The notes: generated by a model from the letters alone, not told the origin. A stretch of 64,000 nt of DNA from an uncultured Desulfovibrionaceae bacterium (GCA_944325195.1 CALUZB010000004.1:186001-250000); one strand, 5' to 3'; positions 48,005 to 57,511 are shown, counted from the stretch's first letter. Translations and numbers: made by a program.

Positions 48005-49396
48005 TCAGCGCTGGTTCAGCCCTTCCTCTTCATACTTCTGTAATTTGAGATGCAGAGTTTTTCTGCTGATGCCAAGCCGTTTTGCAGCCTCAGACTTGTT
48101 CTGCCCGGTTTCTTCCAGGGTTTTCAGAATAATTGCTCGTTCCACATCATACAAAGTGCCGCGGCCGTGAATAAAGCCGGCCGACTCAACCCCGCACTCC
48201 GGCTGCCGCTTCAACTCAGCCGGAATTTGGGGCGGAATTTCCCGTTCCCCGATATATTCACCCACAAGCAGAACCACAGCCCGCTCAATCGCATTTTCAA
48301 GCTCCCGCACATTGCCCGGCCAAGAGTAACGCAAAAGAGCATCCATAGCCGCCGGGGTAAATCCCTGCACACTTTTACCGCTTTCCTTAGCGAACTTATT
48401 CAGAAAATGCTGTGCCAGCAACGGAATATCTTCACGGCGCTCGCGCAAAGGCGGCAGTTCCAGACTGACCACATTAATCCGATAATACAAATCCTCGCGA
48501 AAGCGTCCGGCATGAACCTCCGCCTCCAGATTCCTGTTCGTGGCGGCAATGAGCCGTACGTCCACCTTAAGCGGACGGTCTTGCCCCAAGGGCTGTACTT
48601 CCCGTTCCTGAATTGCCCTCAACAGCTTGGCCTGCATGGCAAGCGGTATTTCTCCGACTTCATCCAGGAACAGAGTGCCTTTATCAGCGGCTGCAAACCG
48701 GCCCTCGCGCCGCTTATCGGCCCCAGTGAAAGCGCCCTTCTCATGCCCGAACAGCTCAGATTCAAACAGGCTTTCTGTAATTGCAGCACAGTTAAAAGCA
48801 ATGTAGGCTTCACTTCTGCGCGGACTGTTCAGATGAATGGCCCGGGCAATCACCTCCTTGCCTGTGCCGGATTCTCCGGTTAAAAGCACCGTGGCGTCAG
48901 AAGCGGCGAATGTTTCCACCATGCTGAGAACTTCGCTCATGGCCTTGCTTTTACCCACGATTCCCTTTGCGTTAAAACCGGAACCAAGGCTTTGACGCAA
49001 TCTCGCATTTTCCTCCTGAAGGTTGCTGAACTCAAAAATATTGCGCAAGCTTACTTTAAGCTTTGTAAAATCAAGCGGCTTGGTCAGGTAATCAAAGGCT
49101 CCTTCCTTTATAGCCTGCACAGCGTCTTCCACACCGGAATAAGCGGTCATAATCAATACAGGAATGGCCGGATTGAAGTCTTTGATTTCACGAAGAGCTT
49201 CCAGACCGGATTTCCCCGGCATGCGCACATCCATTAAAACCAGGTCATACGGCCCTTCCCGGCACAGCTCCACAGCCCGTTCTCCGTTGCTGGAGCTGCT
49301 TACCGCATATCCCCAGCCTGTGAGCAAAGTATTGAGCATGGCCAGATGCCCTCTGTCATCATCCACTACCAGAATATGCGCTTTCTCTTTTTTCAT
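48005..49396 (-). CDS. zraR: ZraR-like sigma-54-dependent response regulator
   Basis: A 463-residue NtrC-family activator. The receiver domain (about 1-120) has VVDDD, phospho-acceptor D56 in LMDVRMPG, and K of TKPLD. The AAA+ domain (about 140-370) has [14 protein letters not shown], the loop that touches sigma-54, and [10 protein letters not shown] Fis-type helix-turn-helix closes the protein ([20 protein letters not shown]). The ATG chosen has AAGGA 6 bases upstream; a TTG two codons before it is less likely. It follows the kinase by 16 bases and probably drives the sigma-54 promoter of the zraP-like gene. Confidence 0.9.
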   Translation of the reverse strand: MKKEKAHILVVDDDRGHLAMLNTLLTGWGYAVSSSSNGERAVELCREGPYDLVLMDVRMPGKSGLEALREIKDFNPAIPVLIMTAYSGVEDAVQAIKEGAFDYLTKPLDFTKLKVSLRNIFEFSNLQEENARLRQSLGSGFNAKGIVGKSKAMSEVLSMVETFAASDATVLLTGESGTGKEVIARAIHLNSPRRSEAYIAFNCAAITESLFESELFGHEKGAFTGADKRREGRFAAADKGTLFLDEVGEIPLAMQAKLLRAIQEREVQPLGQDRPLKVDVRLIAATNRNLEAEVHAGRFREDLYYRINVVSLELPPLRERREDIPLLAQHFLNKFAKESGKSVQGFTPAAMDALLRYSWPGNVRELENAIERAVVLLVGEYIGEREIPPQIPAELKRQPECGVESAGFIHGRGTLYDVERAIILKTLEETGQNKSEAAKRLGISRKTLHLKLQKYEEEGLNQR

Positions 49397-49412
49397 ACAC
49401 AATCCTTTCCGA

Positions 49413-51485
49413 CTACTTCAAAGACGGTAAAATGATGCTGAAGCGGCTTCCTTTGCCCGGCAAACTGAATACTTCCAGGCGCCCCTGGTGCTGCTCGACA
49501 ATTTGGTGGGTAATTGTCAGGCCCAAGCCCGTGCCTTCCGGCTTGGTTGTGAAGTATGGGGTGAACAGTTCAGACTGCACATCATACGGTATTCCCGGCC
49601 CATTGTCCGTAACACTGACACGCAATAATTCATCGCTGCTCCCCGCGTCGCTGCCCTTTTCCCGATTTATCTCAACCCGGATTTCCGCATTTTCCGGGCT
49701 GGCCTGCACTGCATTTATCAGAATATTCAACAAGGCCTGCAGCAGCCTGTCCTTATCAATCAACGCCAAAGTTTCTTCCGGGGAAAGAGCAACCGCCAGT
49801 TCAATCCGGATATTTTTCTGTTCCGCTTCAGGCCGGGCCAGACGTACGGCCCTTTGCACCACCTCAAACAAGTTCTGATCCTGCAGGTTCAACCTGCCCG
49901 CTCTGGCCACGCCGAGCAACTCGGCCACTACTTTGTCGAGCCTCTCTACTTCATCGCTCATCAGGCGCACGACATCAGTAATAATTTTATCGCCTTTAAA
50001 AGTATCTTCCAAGTCCCCGCCCGCAATTCCTGGGCGGTTCTGCCTAACCGGAAATGCTTCTTCCATTTCCGAGCGCTCAGAAGAATTAAGATTTACCAGT
50101 TTTTCCCCCAACCAAGTCAGATATCCTTTCAACGCGCTTAACGGATTGCGGATTTCATGGGCCACACCGGCCGCCAGATTGCCCAATGCGCTTAAACGCT
50201 CACCCCGTCTTACCTGCTCCTTCAGTCGGTTCACCTCTTTCAAGTCGCGCAGGATATACAAATAGCCGGCGTCGTTGCCGTCATAATCCTTAATCGGGCT
50301 GACGTTTAAACTTACAGGCAGAACAGAGCCTTGGCGATCTATCTCCAACTCCCGATCAACAACAAATCCGCCTTGGTCAACCTGGGCCTGCAATCCCTGC
50401 CAATCAAGAACCGGATAGGCTTCAAGACCATGCTGTTTTTCCAGGTTTGCCCGTCTGGAACCGGAACTTACGGGACTGTCCGGAAGCCCCAGCATATTGG
50501 CGGCATGCTGATTGTAGAGAAGAAGCGAGCCGTCTTTGCCTGCAACAACCAACCCCAGAGGAAGATTGTCAAACACTTGAAAGGTCAACACCCGTACCTG
50601 GTGATAGTCCCGCCTGGAACTGCGAAAATTCCGAAGCAGAAGCACAAGGGCCAGACAACTGATTCCGGCAAACGCCGTCGTCGCCGCGGTTATCCACGCG
50701 CCCCGCGTACTTTGAACCAGTACATGCTCAAAGGGTGCCGCGTCAAGACCGATAAAAATATACGCATCCGGTTGAGCAGTCTCTGACTGAGGCCCCTCCG
50801 ACTGAACTTCAAAGCTGCCGGAAAAATCGTGTCCGCCATGATGAGCGCCGGACATGTGCCCTCGCCTCATGTGCCCCGCCCCGCTCCTTATCCCCAACGG
50901 CAAACTGCGCGGAGTAAAGGCCTTAACCACCTCAAAAATGTTCTTGCCGGACCTGTTGACATAATGCCCTGTTGACTCATTGAGCCCTTCCCAAGATTGC
51001 ATTTCCAAAGCCGGGTATAAATAGGTTCCAACCTGTCCGGGGTCGTTGTGAGCGAGCACTTTCCCATTGCGATTGCATATTGCAATATATTCAACAGCCG
51101 GCTGTAACACGGCCTGCTCTAAAAGGAGCTGCCGCCCGGCATAAAACAGATCATGCTTATGGCCGCCCGGCCGGCTGGGAACAGCCCCGCCCGTTCCGGA
51201 CCAGGGCAAGCTCAAAGTGCGGGCACTTCCCTCCAAAGTCCAAATCAATACGTCAGCCCGATTTTTCATATATTCGAGCATTCTGGCCTGCTCTTCCCGG
51301 ATATTTGCCTGCACAATTAAAAACATCGCTGCCAATAAAATAAGGCTGAGCAACAGCAACAGTTTAACGGGAAACTCCGGCCCGGTCGGGCGCCGCAAAA
51401 AAATAGCTTTACTCTGCCCCCCTTGTGATACTCCCGGCATTACCGTTGATGCTGCCGAGCCAGGATATGTAACTTTTTTACACAT
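49413..51485 (-). CDS. zraS: ZraS-like sensor histidine kinase with histidine-rich periplasmic loop
   Basis: A 690-residue membrane kinase. TM1 is at about 40-58, TM2 at about 262-285, with a Cache/PDC-like periplasmic sensor between. The sensor carries a cluster of histidines at 205-219 (H205, H210, H215, H216, H219) plus H109 and H111, apt for zinc or copper binding. A PAS domain (about 300-415), a HisKA helix with phospho-site H443 (AGVAHEIRNPLS) and a HATPase domain (DNGPGIP, TTKPEGTGLGL) follow. Between the H-box and N-box there is an extra acidic insertion of about 40 residues. Paired with the sigma-54 activator next to it. Confidence 0.88.
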   Translation of the reverse strand: MCKKVTYPGSAASTVMPGVSQGGQSKAIFLRRPTGPEFPVKLLLLLSLILLAAMFLIVQANIREEQARMLEYMKNRADVLIWTLEGSARTLSLPWSGTGGAVPSRPGGHKHDLFYAGRQLLLEQAVLQPAVEYIAICNRNGKVLAHNDPGQVGTYLYPALEMQSWEGLNESTGHYVNRSGKNIFEVVKAFTPRSLPLGIRSGAGHMRRGHMSGAHHGGHDFSGSFEVQSEGPQSETAQPDAYIFIGLDAAPFEHVLVQSTRGAWITAATTAFAGISCLALVLLLRNFRSSRRDYHQVRVLTFQVFDNLPLGLVVAGKDGSLLLYNQHAANMLGLPDSPVSSGSRRANLEKQHGLEAYPVLDWQGLQAQVDQGGFVVDRELEIDRQGSVLPVSLNVSPIKDYDGNDAGYLYILRDLKEVNRLKEQVRRGERLSALGNLAAGVAHEIRNPLSALKGYLTWLGEKLVNLNSSERSEMEEAFPVRQNRPGIAGGDLEDTFKGDKIITDVVRLMSDEVERLDKVVAELLGVARAGRLNLQDQNLFEVVQRAVRLARPEAEQKNIRIELAVALSPEETLALIDKDRLLQALLNILINAVQASPENAEIRVEINREKGSDAGSSDELLRVSVTDNGPGIPYDVQSELFTPYFTTKPEGTGLGLTITHQIVEQHQGRLEVFSLPGKGSRFSIILPSLK

Positions 51486-51580
51486 TCAACTTGCCTTTTG
51501 GGTAGTTTTGTAACACTTTTCAATTTGCCTAAACATGCTTATTTCAATTAAACCTTGTGTTTTAACCAAGTTATGTCATC

Positions 51581-51595
51581 TGGCATGAAGATTGC
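51581..51595 (+). promoter_or_regulatory. Sigma-54 promoter of the zraP-like gene
   Basis: TGGCATGAAGATTGC has the -24 GG and -12 GC spaced by ten bases, matching the sigma-54 consensus TGGCAC-N5-TTGC with one change. It ends 62 bases before the zraP-like start. The adjacent gene pair encodes a sigma-54 activator and its kinase, so the circuit is complete within 4 kb. Confidence 0.85.
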
Positions 51596-51657
51596 CTTAG
51601 TAAATATAAAACACATTAACGCCAGTGCAAATAATATACTCAATGGAGGTTTTAATA

Positions 51658-52143
51658 ATGAAATTCAAATTTGCAGTTATGGCTGCGGTCGCTTTAATCA
51701 CTGTTGGAGCCGCCGGAGCGGCATCTGCTCACCCCAGTCGACATCACGATGAATGGAGAGGGAGCCACTGTTACAATACCACTGCTCCCGCTTTTGAATG
51801 GAGTGAAGAGCAGCGCTCAACATTTGATGCCCTGAGAAAACATCACTGGTCAAGTGTGGAGCCGTTGACTCAACAACTGATTGTAAAACAAGCAGAACTA
51901 CAGAGCCAGATGATCGCCCAAGTTCCAGATGCCGACAGAATAACCGTTCTCAACCGCGAAATTGGGGAATTGAACGGAAAACTCGCTGCTGAACACATCC
52001 GTTTCAGAAGCGAACTTGAAAAACAGGGTTTCCCGGGAGCTCTGGCCGGCTGCGACCGGGATTATCACCGCAACGGACCTTTTAACTGGCACGGCGGGCA
52101 TAAAAGGCACATGGGTGGCGGTTGGGATTGTCGGGGCTGGTAA
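51658..52143 (+). CDS. zraP: ZraP-like periplasmic metal-binding chaperone
   Basis: A 161-residue secreted protein with a clean signal peptide (MKFKFAVMAAVALITVGAAG..., cleavage near ASA). The mature part starts with a His-rich HPSRHHDEWRGSHC, continues as the helical hairpin of the ZraP/CpxP (LTXXQ-like) family (about 45-125) and ends in a His/Gly-rich tail (HGGHKRHMGGGWD). ZraP binds zinc and acts as an envelope-stress chaperone that also dampens its own kinase. GGAGG lies 7 bases before this ATG; an upstream ATG in frame lacks one and would spoil the signal peptide. Confidence 0.88.
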   Translation: MKFKFAVMAAVALITVGAAGAASAHPSRHHDEWRGSHCYNTTAPAFEWSEEQRSTFDALRKHHWSSVEPLTQQLIVKQAELQSQMIAQVPDADRITVLNREIGELNGKLAAEHIRFRSELEKQGFPGALAGCDRDYHRNGPFNWHGGHKRHMGGGWDCRGW

Positions 52144-52258
52144 ATCAGGCTACAACAGCATACCGCCTAAAACAGCCGACAAGCCGGTAGGCCGGCAATA
52201 AAGCCACCGTGAATAAGTTTACATAAACTAGTCAAACCATTCCTCCTCCTCTCTTCAA

Positions 52259-52300
52259 ATTCCCGGAAGTAGCTAATAGTACTTCCGGGAATATATTTAT
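52259..52300 (+). terminator. Terminator of the zraP-like gene
   Basis: A perfect 13-bp stem, ATTCCCGGAAGTA (52259-52271) with its complement (52280-52292), an 8-base loop and ATATTTAT after it. Confidence 0.8.
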
Positions 52301-52381
52301 GAAAAAATATTCAAAATAAGCTTGCCTATATTATAGATATTATGCTATATATAAATTAACAGATAACGGAGGTATCGAAAT

Positions 52382-52543
52382 ATGTTTCGTTGGGCAATAA
52401 TATTCCTGGTAGTTGCTTTGATTGCAGCTTTCCTGGGATTTGGAACCCTGGCCGGCACAGCCGCCTGGGCAGCCAAAATAGTGTTTGTAGTCGGACTGGT
52501 CATGGCTGTTCTCAGCTTCATTGTAGGCCGCAGGTCCGTTTAA
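52382..52543 (+). CDS. DUF1328 (YtjA-type) membrane microprotein
   Basis: A 53-residue hydrophobic protein with two membrane helices, starting [20 protein letters not shown] and carrying [20 protein letters not shown] and a basic GRRSV end. This matches the DUF1328/YtjA family along its full length. GGAGG lies 10 bases before the ATG. The family is often stress-induced; its function is unknown. It stands between two strong terminators, so it is its own unit next to the zraP-like gene. Confidence 0.88.
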   Translation: MFRWAIIFLVVALIAAFLGFGTLAGTAAWAAKIVFVVGLVMAVLSFIVGRRSV

Positions 52544-52672
52544 TATATATCGACTAAATTAAATATTGCTGCTATGCGGCATTAGAAATACTTGCTCAAA
52601 CCCCCTGAAGCAACACAACCCCTTGTGTTAATACCTGAGCAGTCAGCTAAAAGCTGACACATCACCCCCCAT

Positions 52673-52704
52673 AAAGGGGATGCCTTCCCCCGGCATCCCC
52701 TTTT
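52673..52704 (+). terminator. Terminator of the DUF1328 gene
   Basis: AAAGGGGATGCC (52673-52684) and GGCATCCCCTTTT (52692-52704) with a 7-base loop and a T-run. A smaller GTCAGCT/AGCTGAC hairpin lies just before it. Confidence 0.9.
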
Positions 52705-53170
52705 ATTATTCTGGATATTCGTTTTAAGACGCTCGCTTCAAAGAGGTCGGCGGGAATGAATTCACTTTACTCCCAATCTGTACTGGTCATCAGCTATAAG
52801 TCGGCATATCCGCCAACAGCTTTTCCGTCCGCAAATATAAAAACTCTAAAGCTGAAATGCCCGCCTAAACAATTTACCGTACCGCTATAAGGTACAGCGG
52901 ACAAAACCACAAATGATTCTGGAGAAAAATAATAAATTATGCTGACTATCAGAATATTCATTGATAACCAGTCATTATAACGACTTTTTCGTCAAAAAAT
53001 CTTAAAACAAAACAACCACAAAAAAATCATTCAGCCAGTTTACATAACTATAAAGATAGGATAAGGCCTAGACAATGTTTAGAGGATACACATAATTCAT
53101 CCAAGTATATATCGGTTGATTAAGCAAAAACTTTAGGACTTTTTTTGTTGTAGAGTTGAGGAAGATAGTT
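52705..53170. other. Gene-free stretch before the 117-residue protein
   Basis: About 460 AT-rich bases with no gene or known RNA. The promoter of the following gene should lie here, but no confident sigma-70, sigma-28 or sigma-54 boxes were found. Confidence 0.45.
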
Positions 53171-53524
53171 ATGAAAATATCTAACTCTAGTACTATTAAT
53201 GGAGTATGGGAAAATCTTTCGGCACTGAAACAGCCCCAAAATTCTGCGGACGCCTTTCAACGAGCTTTGGAAGACCAAATTAAAGTTACCAACAATGCTG
53301 CAACATTAAACCAATGTAGCGGAAAAGCCCCTGAAATTTCGCTTTCAAGCCAGGAAAAATCCTTTTTTAATGACATGTTCAGCACTCCCGTTTACAGTTC
53401 AGTAGTATTAAACGATAGTGAACTCAGCTATTTCAACACAGCTTTTTCCACAGCCGCTTATGCCAAGAATGCTGCGTCTGCTGATCCTTCCATCACTAAA
53501 AGCAGCTTGCACATTAATGTTTAA
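53171..53524 (+). CDS. Unknown 117-residue protein with internal repeat
   Basis: A soluble Ser/Asn/Ala-rich protein with no signal peptide. Two similar blocks stand in the C-terminal half: EKSFFNDMFSTPVYS (about 63-77) and ELSYFNTAFSTAAYA (about 84-98), an obvious internal duplication. The N-terminus (MKISNSSTINGVW) and small polar composition recall secreted or flagellum-linked small proteins, but no family was recognised. The ATG with GAGGA upstream is preferred to a TTG five codons earlier. Confidence 0.6.
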   Translation: MKISNSSTINGVWENLSALKQPQNSADAFQRALEDQIKVTNNAATLNQCSGKAPEISLSSQEKSFFNDMFSTPVYSSVVLNDSELSYFNTAFSTAAYAKNAASADPSITKSSLHINV

Positions 53525-53759
53525 AGCAATATCAGCATTATCAGAACAAATTTTCAGAGCCTGGCCGGACTGCCCAAGATTTCTAAGCCTTACGCTGCAA
53601 CGCAAGGCCTTAAGCTTGTTGCAATTTTAACAGAAGACTTTTAGCGACCAGTTTACTTTAAACAAGTGTGAAGCAGGCATTAATTTGTGCTTTTTATCTA
53701 AAATCAGGCTCGTCTTTCAGTGTGCGAGGGGGTTGAACTGAAATGTCTGTCGACAGGCT

Positions 53760-55052
53760 CTATTCATCGCCCTCACCTTCTTCAGCCAAAGGACTCAATA
53801 AATCCGCCCGTTTAAGCATCTCGCGCCCAAACATCTCCCTTACCTTGTCAATAGCACTGTCCAGGGCGGCGTCGCGTTTCAAAACAGCTTTGTCAGTTTG
53901 CACATGAGAAAGTGTAAAAGTCCCTGCGGAGAAAGGATTTTCCAAATTAACCCCATCGTTTTTTATAAACTGTTTAAAATAGCTTTCCAGGCCAGGCAAA
54001 AGCCTCTTGTCAACATAATGAGGCGGGTCTTCCCAATTGAAATTAGACAAACTTACCCCGATCAACCTGACCGGAAGCGCTAGTTCCAGCTTGTCCAACA
54101 AAGCACAGGCAGTGTTGTAAACAAGTCTGGTTGAGGTTGTTGGGGAGTCAAAGGTATAGGAACGCGTAATTTGTCTGAAATCGGCAAACTTCACTTTTAA
54201 GGTAACCGTTCTCCCGGCTGTGCCCATTTTTCGCACGCCCGCCATCACTTTTTCACTTTGATAAAGTAAATACCTTTTCAAGAATACTTTGTCGATGCTG
54301 TCTTTATCGAGAGTATGCTCTCGCCCTTCGCTTTTGGGCAGACCAGCAGGCTCAACCACTGATGAATCCAGGCCAAGAGCCCGGCGGGCAATAGATTCAC
54401 CGAACTTCCCAAGCCTCGCCTCTAGAATCCCCGGCGGCAAACGCGATATCTCTCCCGCAGTCCTTACACCTAATTTAGCAAGAATTTCCTGGGTACGCGG
54501 CCCTACTCCCGGTATTTTCGAGACGGGCAGACTACGCATGAAATCAGCTATCTGCGCTGGTTCCAATATGAATAAGCCGTCGGGCTTGTTCATATCTGAG
54601 GCGATTTTAGCCAGAAATTTAACCGGAGCGATCCCAACAGAGCAGGTGAGGCCTGTTTCCGCAAAAACAGCAGACTTGATTTTCCGTCCAAGTTCAGCCG
54701 GGCTTCCGAACAATCCGCCCAGACCGGTGGCGTCAATGTAGGCCTCGTCTATGGAAGCCTGCTCAACCACCGGCGAAAAAGACCGGAACACCGCCATAAC
54801 CCTGGCTGATATTTCCCCATACACGCCATGCCTGGGTGGAACAAATACGCCTTGAGGACAAAGTTTCCTGGCTCTGGCGCTGGGCATTGCAGAGCGCACT
54901 CCGAACACCCTTGCCTCGTAAGAAGCCGCACACACCACTCCCCTATGCGCATACCCCACAATCACCGGTCGTCCTTTCAGGGCCGGGTTGAGCATTTGTT
55001 CTACAGATGCAAAAAAGGCATCCATATCTATATGAATAATCCATTGTTGCAT
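53760..55052 (-). CDS. dinB: DNA polymerase IV
   Basis: Y-family translesion polymerase used after DNA damage. The 430 residues include the catalytic acids D9 (IHIDMDAFFASVEQ) and D102/E103 (SIDEAYID), the YEARVFGVRSAMPS segment, the thumb with IPGVGPRTQEILAKLG, and the little-finger domain. Beyond the normal end (about 350-360) there is a C-terminal stretch of about 70 residues, without a clear beta-clamp motif. No LexA box was identified upstream. Confidence 0.95.
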   Translation of the reverse strand: MQQWIIHIDMDAFFASVEQMLNPALKGRPVIVGYAHRGVVCAASYEARVFGVRSAMPSARARKLCPQGVFVPPRHGVYGEISARVMAVFRSFSPVVEQASIDEAYIDATGLGGLFGSPAELGRKIKSAVFAETGLTCSVGIAPVKFLAKIASDMNKPDGLFILEPAQIADFMRSLPVSKIPGVGPRTQEILAKLGVRTAGEISRLPPGILEARLGKFGESIARRALGLDSSVVEPAGLPKSEGREHTLDKDSIDKVFLKRYLLYQSEKVMAGVRKMGTAGRTVTLKVKFADFRQITRSYTFDSPTTSTRLVYNTACALLDKLELALPVRLIGVSLSNFNWEDPPHYVDKRLLPGLESYFKQFIKNDGVNLENPFSAGTFTLSHVQTDKAVLKRDAALDSAIDKVREMFGREMLKRADLLSPLAEEGEGDE

Positions 55053-55227
55053 ATTTAAGCATCTGAATACGGCAGTCTGACAACCACATAATTCCCAGTG
55101 TTTCAGGTCACCTTGATTTCAAGTCCGGCAGTCTGGCGATTTGATTGTCCCACTCCAACCTGAGTTTTGATTTATTATACCCCAGCCTGCATAAAAATAC
55201 ACCCTTCCACACCTGCAAGTTGACCCA

Positions 55228-55257
55228 ATGATTTTATGGTGATAACCATAAAATCAT
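55228..55257 (+). repeat. Inverted repeat covering the start codon of the M50 protease gene
   Basis: Perfect 12-base arms ATGATTTTATGG (55228-55239) and CCATAAAATCAT (55246-55257) with a 6-base loop. The last two bases of the right arm are the first two of the start ATG (55256-55258). No Shine-Dalgarno sequence is visible for this gene. In RNA the hairpin would hide the start; in DNA it could be an operator. Confidence 0.75.
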
Positions 55258-55942
55258 GTTTGAAAACATAAATATCCAAAGGGTTGCCATTTTCCTGATC
55301 CCCATGTTCATGGGGATCATTCTGCATGAAGTCGCCCACGGTTATGCGGCCTACCGCTTTGGCGACCCCACCGCAAAAATGCTGGGCCGGCTGACCCTTA
55401 ATCCTGTAAAACATATTGATCCGACCGGCCTTATCGTATTTGTCATTACTTCCCTGGCCATGCCTTTTGCAATCGGCTGGGCAAAACCGGTGCCGATAGA
55501 TGTCCGTTATTTTAAAAACCCGGTGCGCGACATGGCGTTTGCCTCATTTGCCGGACCGCTTGCAAACTTTTTGCTGGCAATAAGCTTTGCGATTGCCATG
55601 CTGCTGGTTCTGCGCATACCCAGTCTGGGAGCATTAGTGGCGTCCCAGCCCCTGATCTGGTCGGTGCTTGAAGCCGGAGTATGGATTAATGTGCTGCTTG
55701 GATTGTTCAACCTGATGCCGATTCCGCCCATGGACGGCAGTCATATTCTGTACAGCCTTCTTCCCCGCAATCTGGGAAACCAATATATGAGGCTGGGGCG
55801 TTACGGCATGGTTATCATAATCGTGCTGCTGGCCACCGGCCTATTCTGGAAAGTGCTGGGACCTGTTCTGATTAAAGCAATTTCCCTGCTGATCAGTATT
55901 TTTAATCTGCCGCCGCTTTGGCAATGGACGTTGTTTAATTAA
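55256..55942 (+). CDS. Site-2 protease-like M50 membrane metalloprotease
   Basis: A 228-residue polytopic protein of the short M50 group (no PDZ domain). The zinc motif is HEVAH (H24, E25, H28) and the third ligand is D160 in NLMPIPPMDGSHIL. About five or six membrane helices. Such proteins are often next to trpS in deltaproteobacteria and related groups; substrates are unknown. An in-frame stop at 55229 limits the start to ATG 55256, which has no ribosome site and is inside an inverted repeat. Confidence 0.9.
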   Translation: MFENINIQRVAIFLIPMFMGIILHEVAHGYAAYRFGDPTAKMLGRLTLNPVKHIDPTGLIVFVITSLAMPFAIGWAKPVPIDVRYFKNPVRDMAFASFAGPLANFLLAISFAIAMLLVLRIPSLGALVASQPLIWSVLEAGVWINVLLGLFNLMPIPPMDGSHILYSLLPRNLGNQYMRLGRYGMVIIIVLLATGLFWKVLGPVLIKAISLLISIFNLPPLWQWTLFN

Positions 55943-56027
55943 AGACGCTGAATAGGCCGGATTTTGAAACCCGGCATAATACCGCTCAACCCATGATACG
56001 CTTAAACATTGTTAGTTGGAGTTTGCT

Positions 56028-57020
56028 ATGAGTTTACCGCCACGCACCCTTTCCGGAATGAGACCTACTGGCCCGCTGCATTTGGGACACTATTTCGGAG
56101 CAATTAAGAACTGGCTTAAACTGCAGGACGAAATGCCCTGCTTTTTCTTTGTGGCTGATTGGCACGCCCTGACTTCCGATTATGCCAACACCAAAGATAT
56201 TAAAGAATATGTAATTGAAATGACCAGAGACTGGCTGGCCTGCGGCCTTGACCCGGAACGCAGCGTGATTTTCCAGCAATCACTCGTGCTTGAGCACGCT
56301 GAATTGTCTCTGCTGCTCGGCATGATCACCCCGGTTTCATGGCTCGAACGCAACCCCACTTATAAAGAACAACGGGAAGAAATTACCAATAAAGACCTGA
56401 GCAACTTGGGATTCCTGAGTTATCCGGTGCTGATGGCTTCCGATATTCTGATGTATCGCCCGGCTTGGGTGCCGGTGGGCGAAGACCAGCTTCCCCATTT
56501 GGAACTGACCAGAGAAATCGCCCGCCGCTTCAATAACTTCTATGGTGACTTCTTCCCGGAACCCCAAGCCAGACTCACCCCGGCTGCACGCTGCCCCGGT
56601 CTGGACGGACGTAAAATGAGCAAAAGCTACGGCAACTCCATTTTCCTTTCTGATGATCTCGCCGATATCGCCAAAAAAGTGCGGGGAATGCTCACTGATA
56701 AAAATAGGTTGCGCCGTTCCGATCCCGGCAACCCGAAAGTATGCAATCTGTACCCCTATCATGAATTGCTCACTGATGAAACAACCAGAGCGGAAATTTG
56801 CGAAGGTTGCGTCACCGCTTCTCTGGGCTGCGTGGATTGCAAGAAGATCCTGATTAACAATCTGGAAAGTTTCCTGACTCCGATCCAGGAACGCCGCAAA
56901 ACGCTGAGCAGCGATTATATCCGGCAGGTGCTTAAAGAGGGAAGCGCCAGTGCCCGCGAGGAGGCGCAGCGCACCATGCAAGGGGCCCGTAAAGCGATGC
57001 ACCTGGATTTTAACTATTAA
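56028..57020 (+). CDS. trpS: Tryptophan-tRNA ligase
   Basis: Class I aminoacyl-tRNA synthetase charging tRNA-Trp. The 330-residue protein has SGMRPTGPLHLGHYFGA with the HIGH-type motif (PLHLGHYFG, residues 16-24), a GEDQLPHLELTREIARRFN segment, and DGRKMSKSYGN with KMSKS. The ATG at 56028 has GGAG 8 bases upstream; a TTG four codons earlier would overlap that site. It is followed after 5 bases by the heptose adenylyltransferase gene. Confidence 0.96.
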   Translation: MSLPPRTLSGMRPTGPLHLGHYFGAIKNWLKLQDEMPCFFFVADWHALTSDYANTKDIKEYVIEMTRDWLACGLDPERSVIFQQSLVLEHAELSLLLGMITPVSWLERNPTYKEQREEITNKDLSNLGFLSYPVLMASDILMYRPAWVPVGEDQLPHLELTREIARRFNNFYGDFFPEPQARLTPAARCPGLDGRKMSKSYGNSIFLSDDLADIAKKVRGMLTDKNRLRRSDPGNPKVCNLYPYHELLTDETTRAEICEGCVTASLGCVDCKKILINNLESFLTPIQERRKTLSSDYIRQVLKEGSASAREEAQRTMQGARKAMHLDFNY

Positions 57021-57025
57021 ACACC

Positions 57026-57511
57026 ATGCTCAAACACCCTAAAATAAAGACCTGGCCGGAGGCAGCCGCCCTGGTAAAAATCTGGCAGGGAGCCGGACTC
57101 AAAGTGGTTTTTACGAACGGCTGTTTTGATATTCTGCACGCCGGGCATGTGGATCTGCTGGCAAGGGCAGGGCAGGCGGGCGACAAACTGGTGATCGGGC
57201 TCAACTCCGACAGCTCTGTGCGCAAGCTTGGGAAATCTCCCGAGCGCCCGGTCAATCCACAGGAACAGCGGGCGTATGTACTGGCTCATCTGGAAAGCAC
57301 CGACTTGGTTGTGATTTTTGACCAGGATACTCCGCTTGAATTGATTGAAGCCTTGCAGCCGGACGTGCTGATTAAAGGTGGAGACTGGCCGGTGGATAAA
57401 ATTGTAGGTGCGGAGATTGTAACAAAGCGGGGCGGCCGGGTGCTGTCCTTGCCGCTTCTGCAAAACTTCTCCACCACTGCTATTATAGAGAAACTGAGTA
57501 AAAACCATTAG
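57026..57511 (+). CDS. D-glycero-beta-D-manno-heptose 1-phosphate adenylyltransferase
   Basis: A 161-residue nucleotidyltransferase equal to the C-terminal domain of HldE (RfaE2/HldC type). It makes ADP-heptose for the LPS inner core. Marks are VVFTNGCFDILHAGHVDLLARA with the HxGH motif, GLNSDSSVRKLGK, RPVNPQEQRA, and LIKGGDW. The kinase half is not attached, so it must be encoded elsewhere. Five bases after trpS, probably one transcript. Confidence 0.93.
   Translation: MLKHPKIKTWPEAAALVKIWQGAGLKVVFTNGCFDILHAGHVDLLARAGQAGDKLVIGLNSDSSVRKLGKSPERPVNPQEQRAYVLAHLESTDLVVIFDQDTPLELIEALQPDVLIKGGDWPVDKIVGAEIVTKRGGRVLSLPLLQNFSTTAIIEKLSKNH

Noticed and set aside
47860-48011. Minus-strand frame reading VNVLEWERLFADVVRSSG and on, after the zraR-like gene
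   Set aside because: It looks protein-like and G+C-rich, but has no ATG or GTG start and no ribosome site, and is only about 50 codons; it may be a relic, but this cannot be supported.
51480-51600. Second sigma-54 promoter reading toward the kinase gene
   Set aside because: Minus-strand GGCA sequences are present, but none has GC at the right distance from GG.
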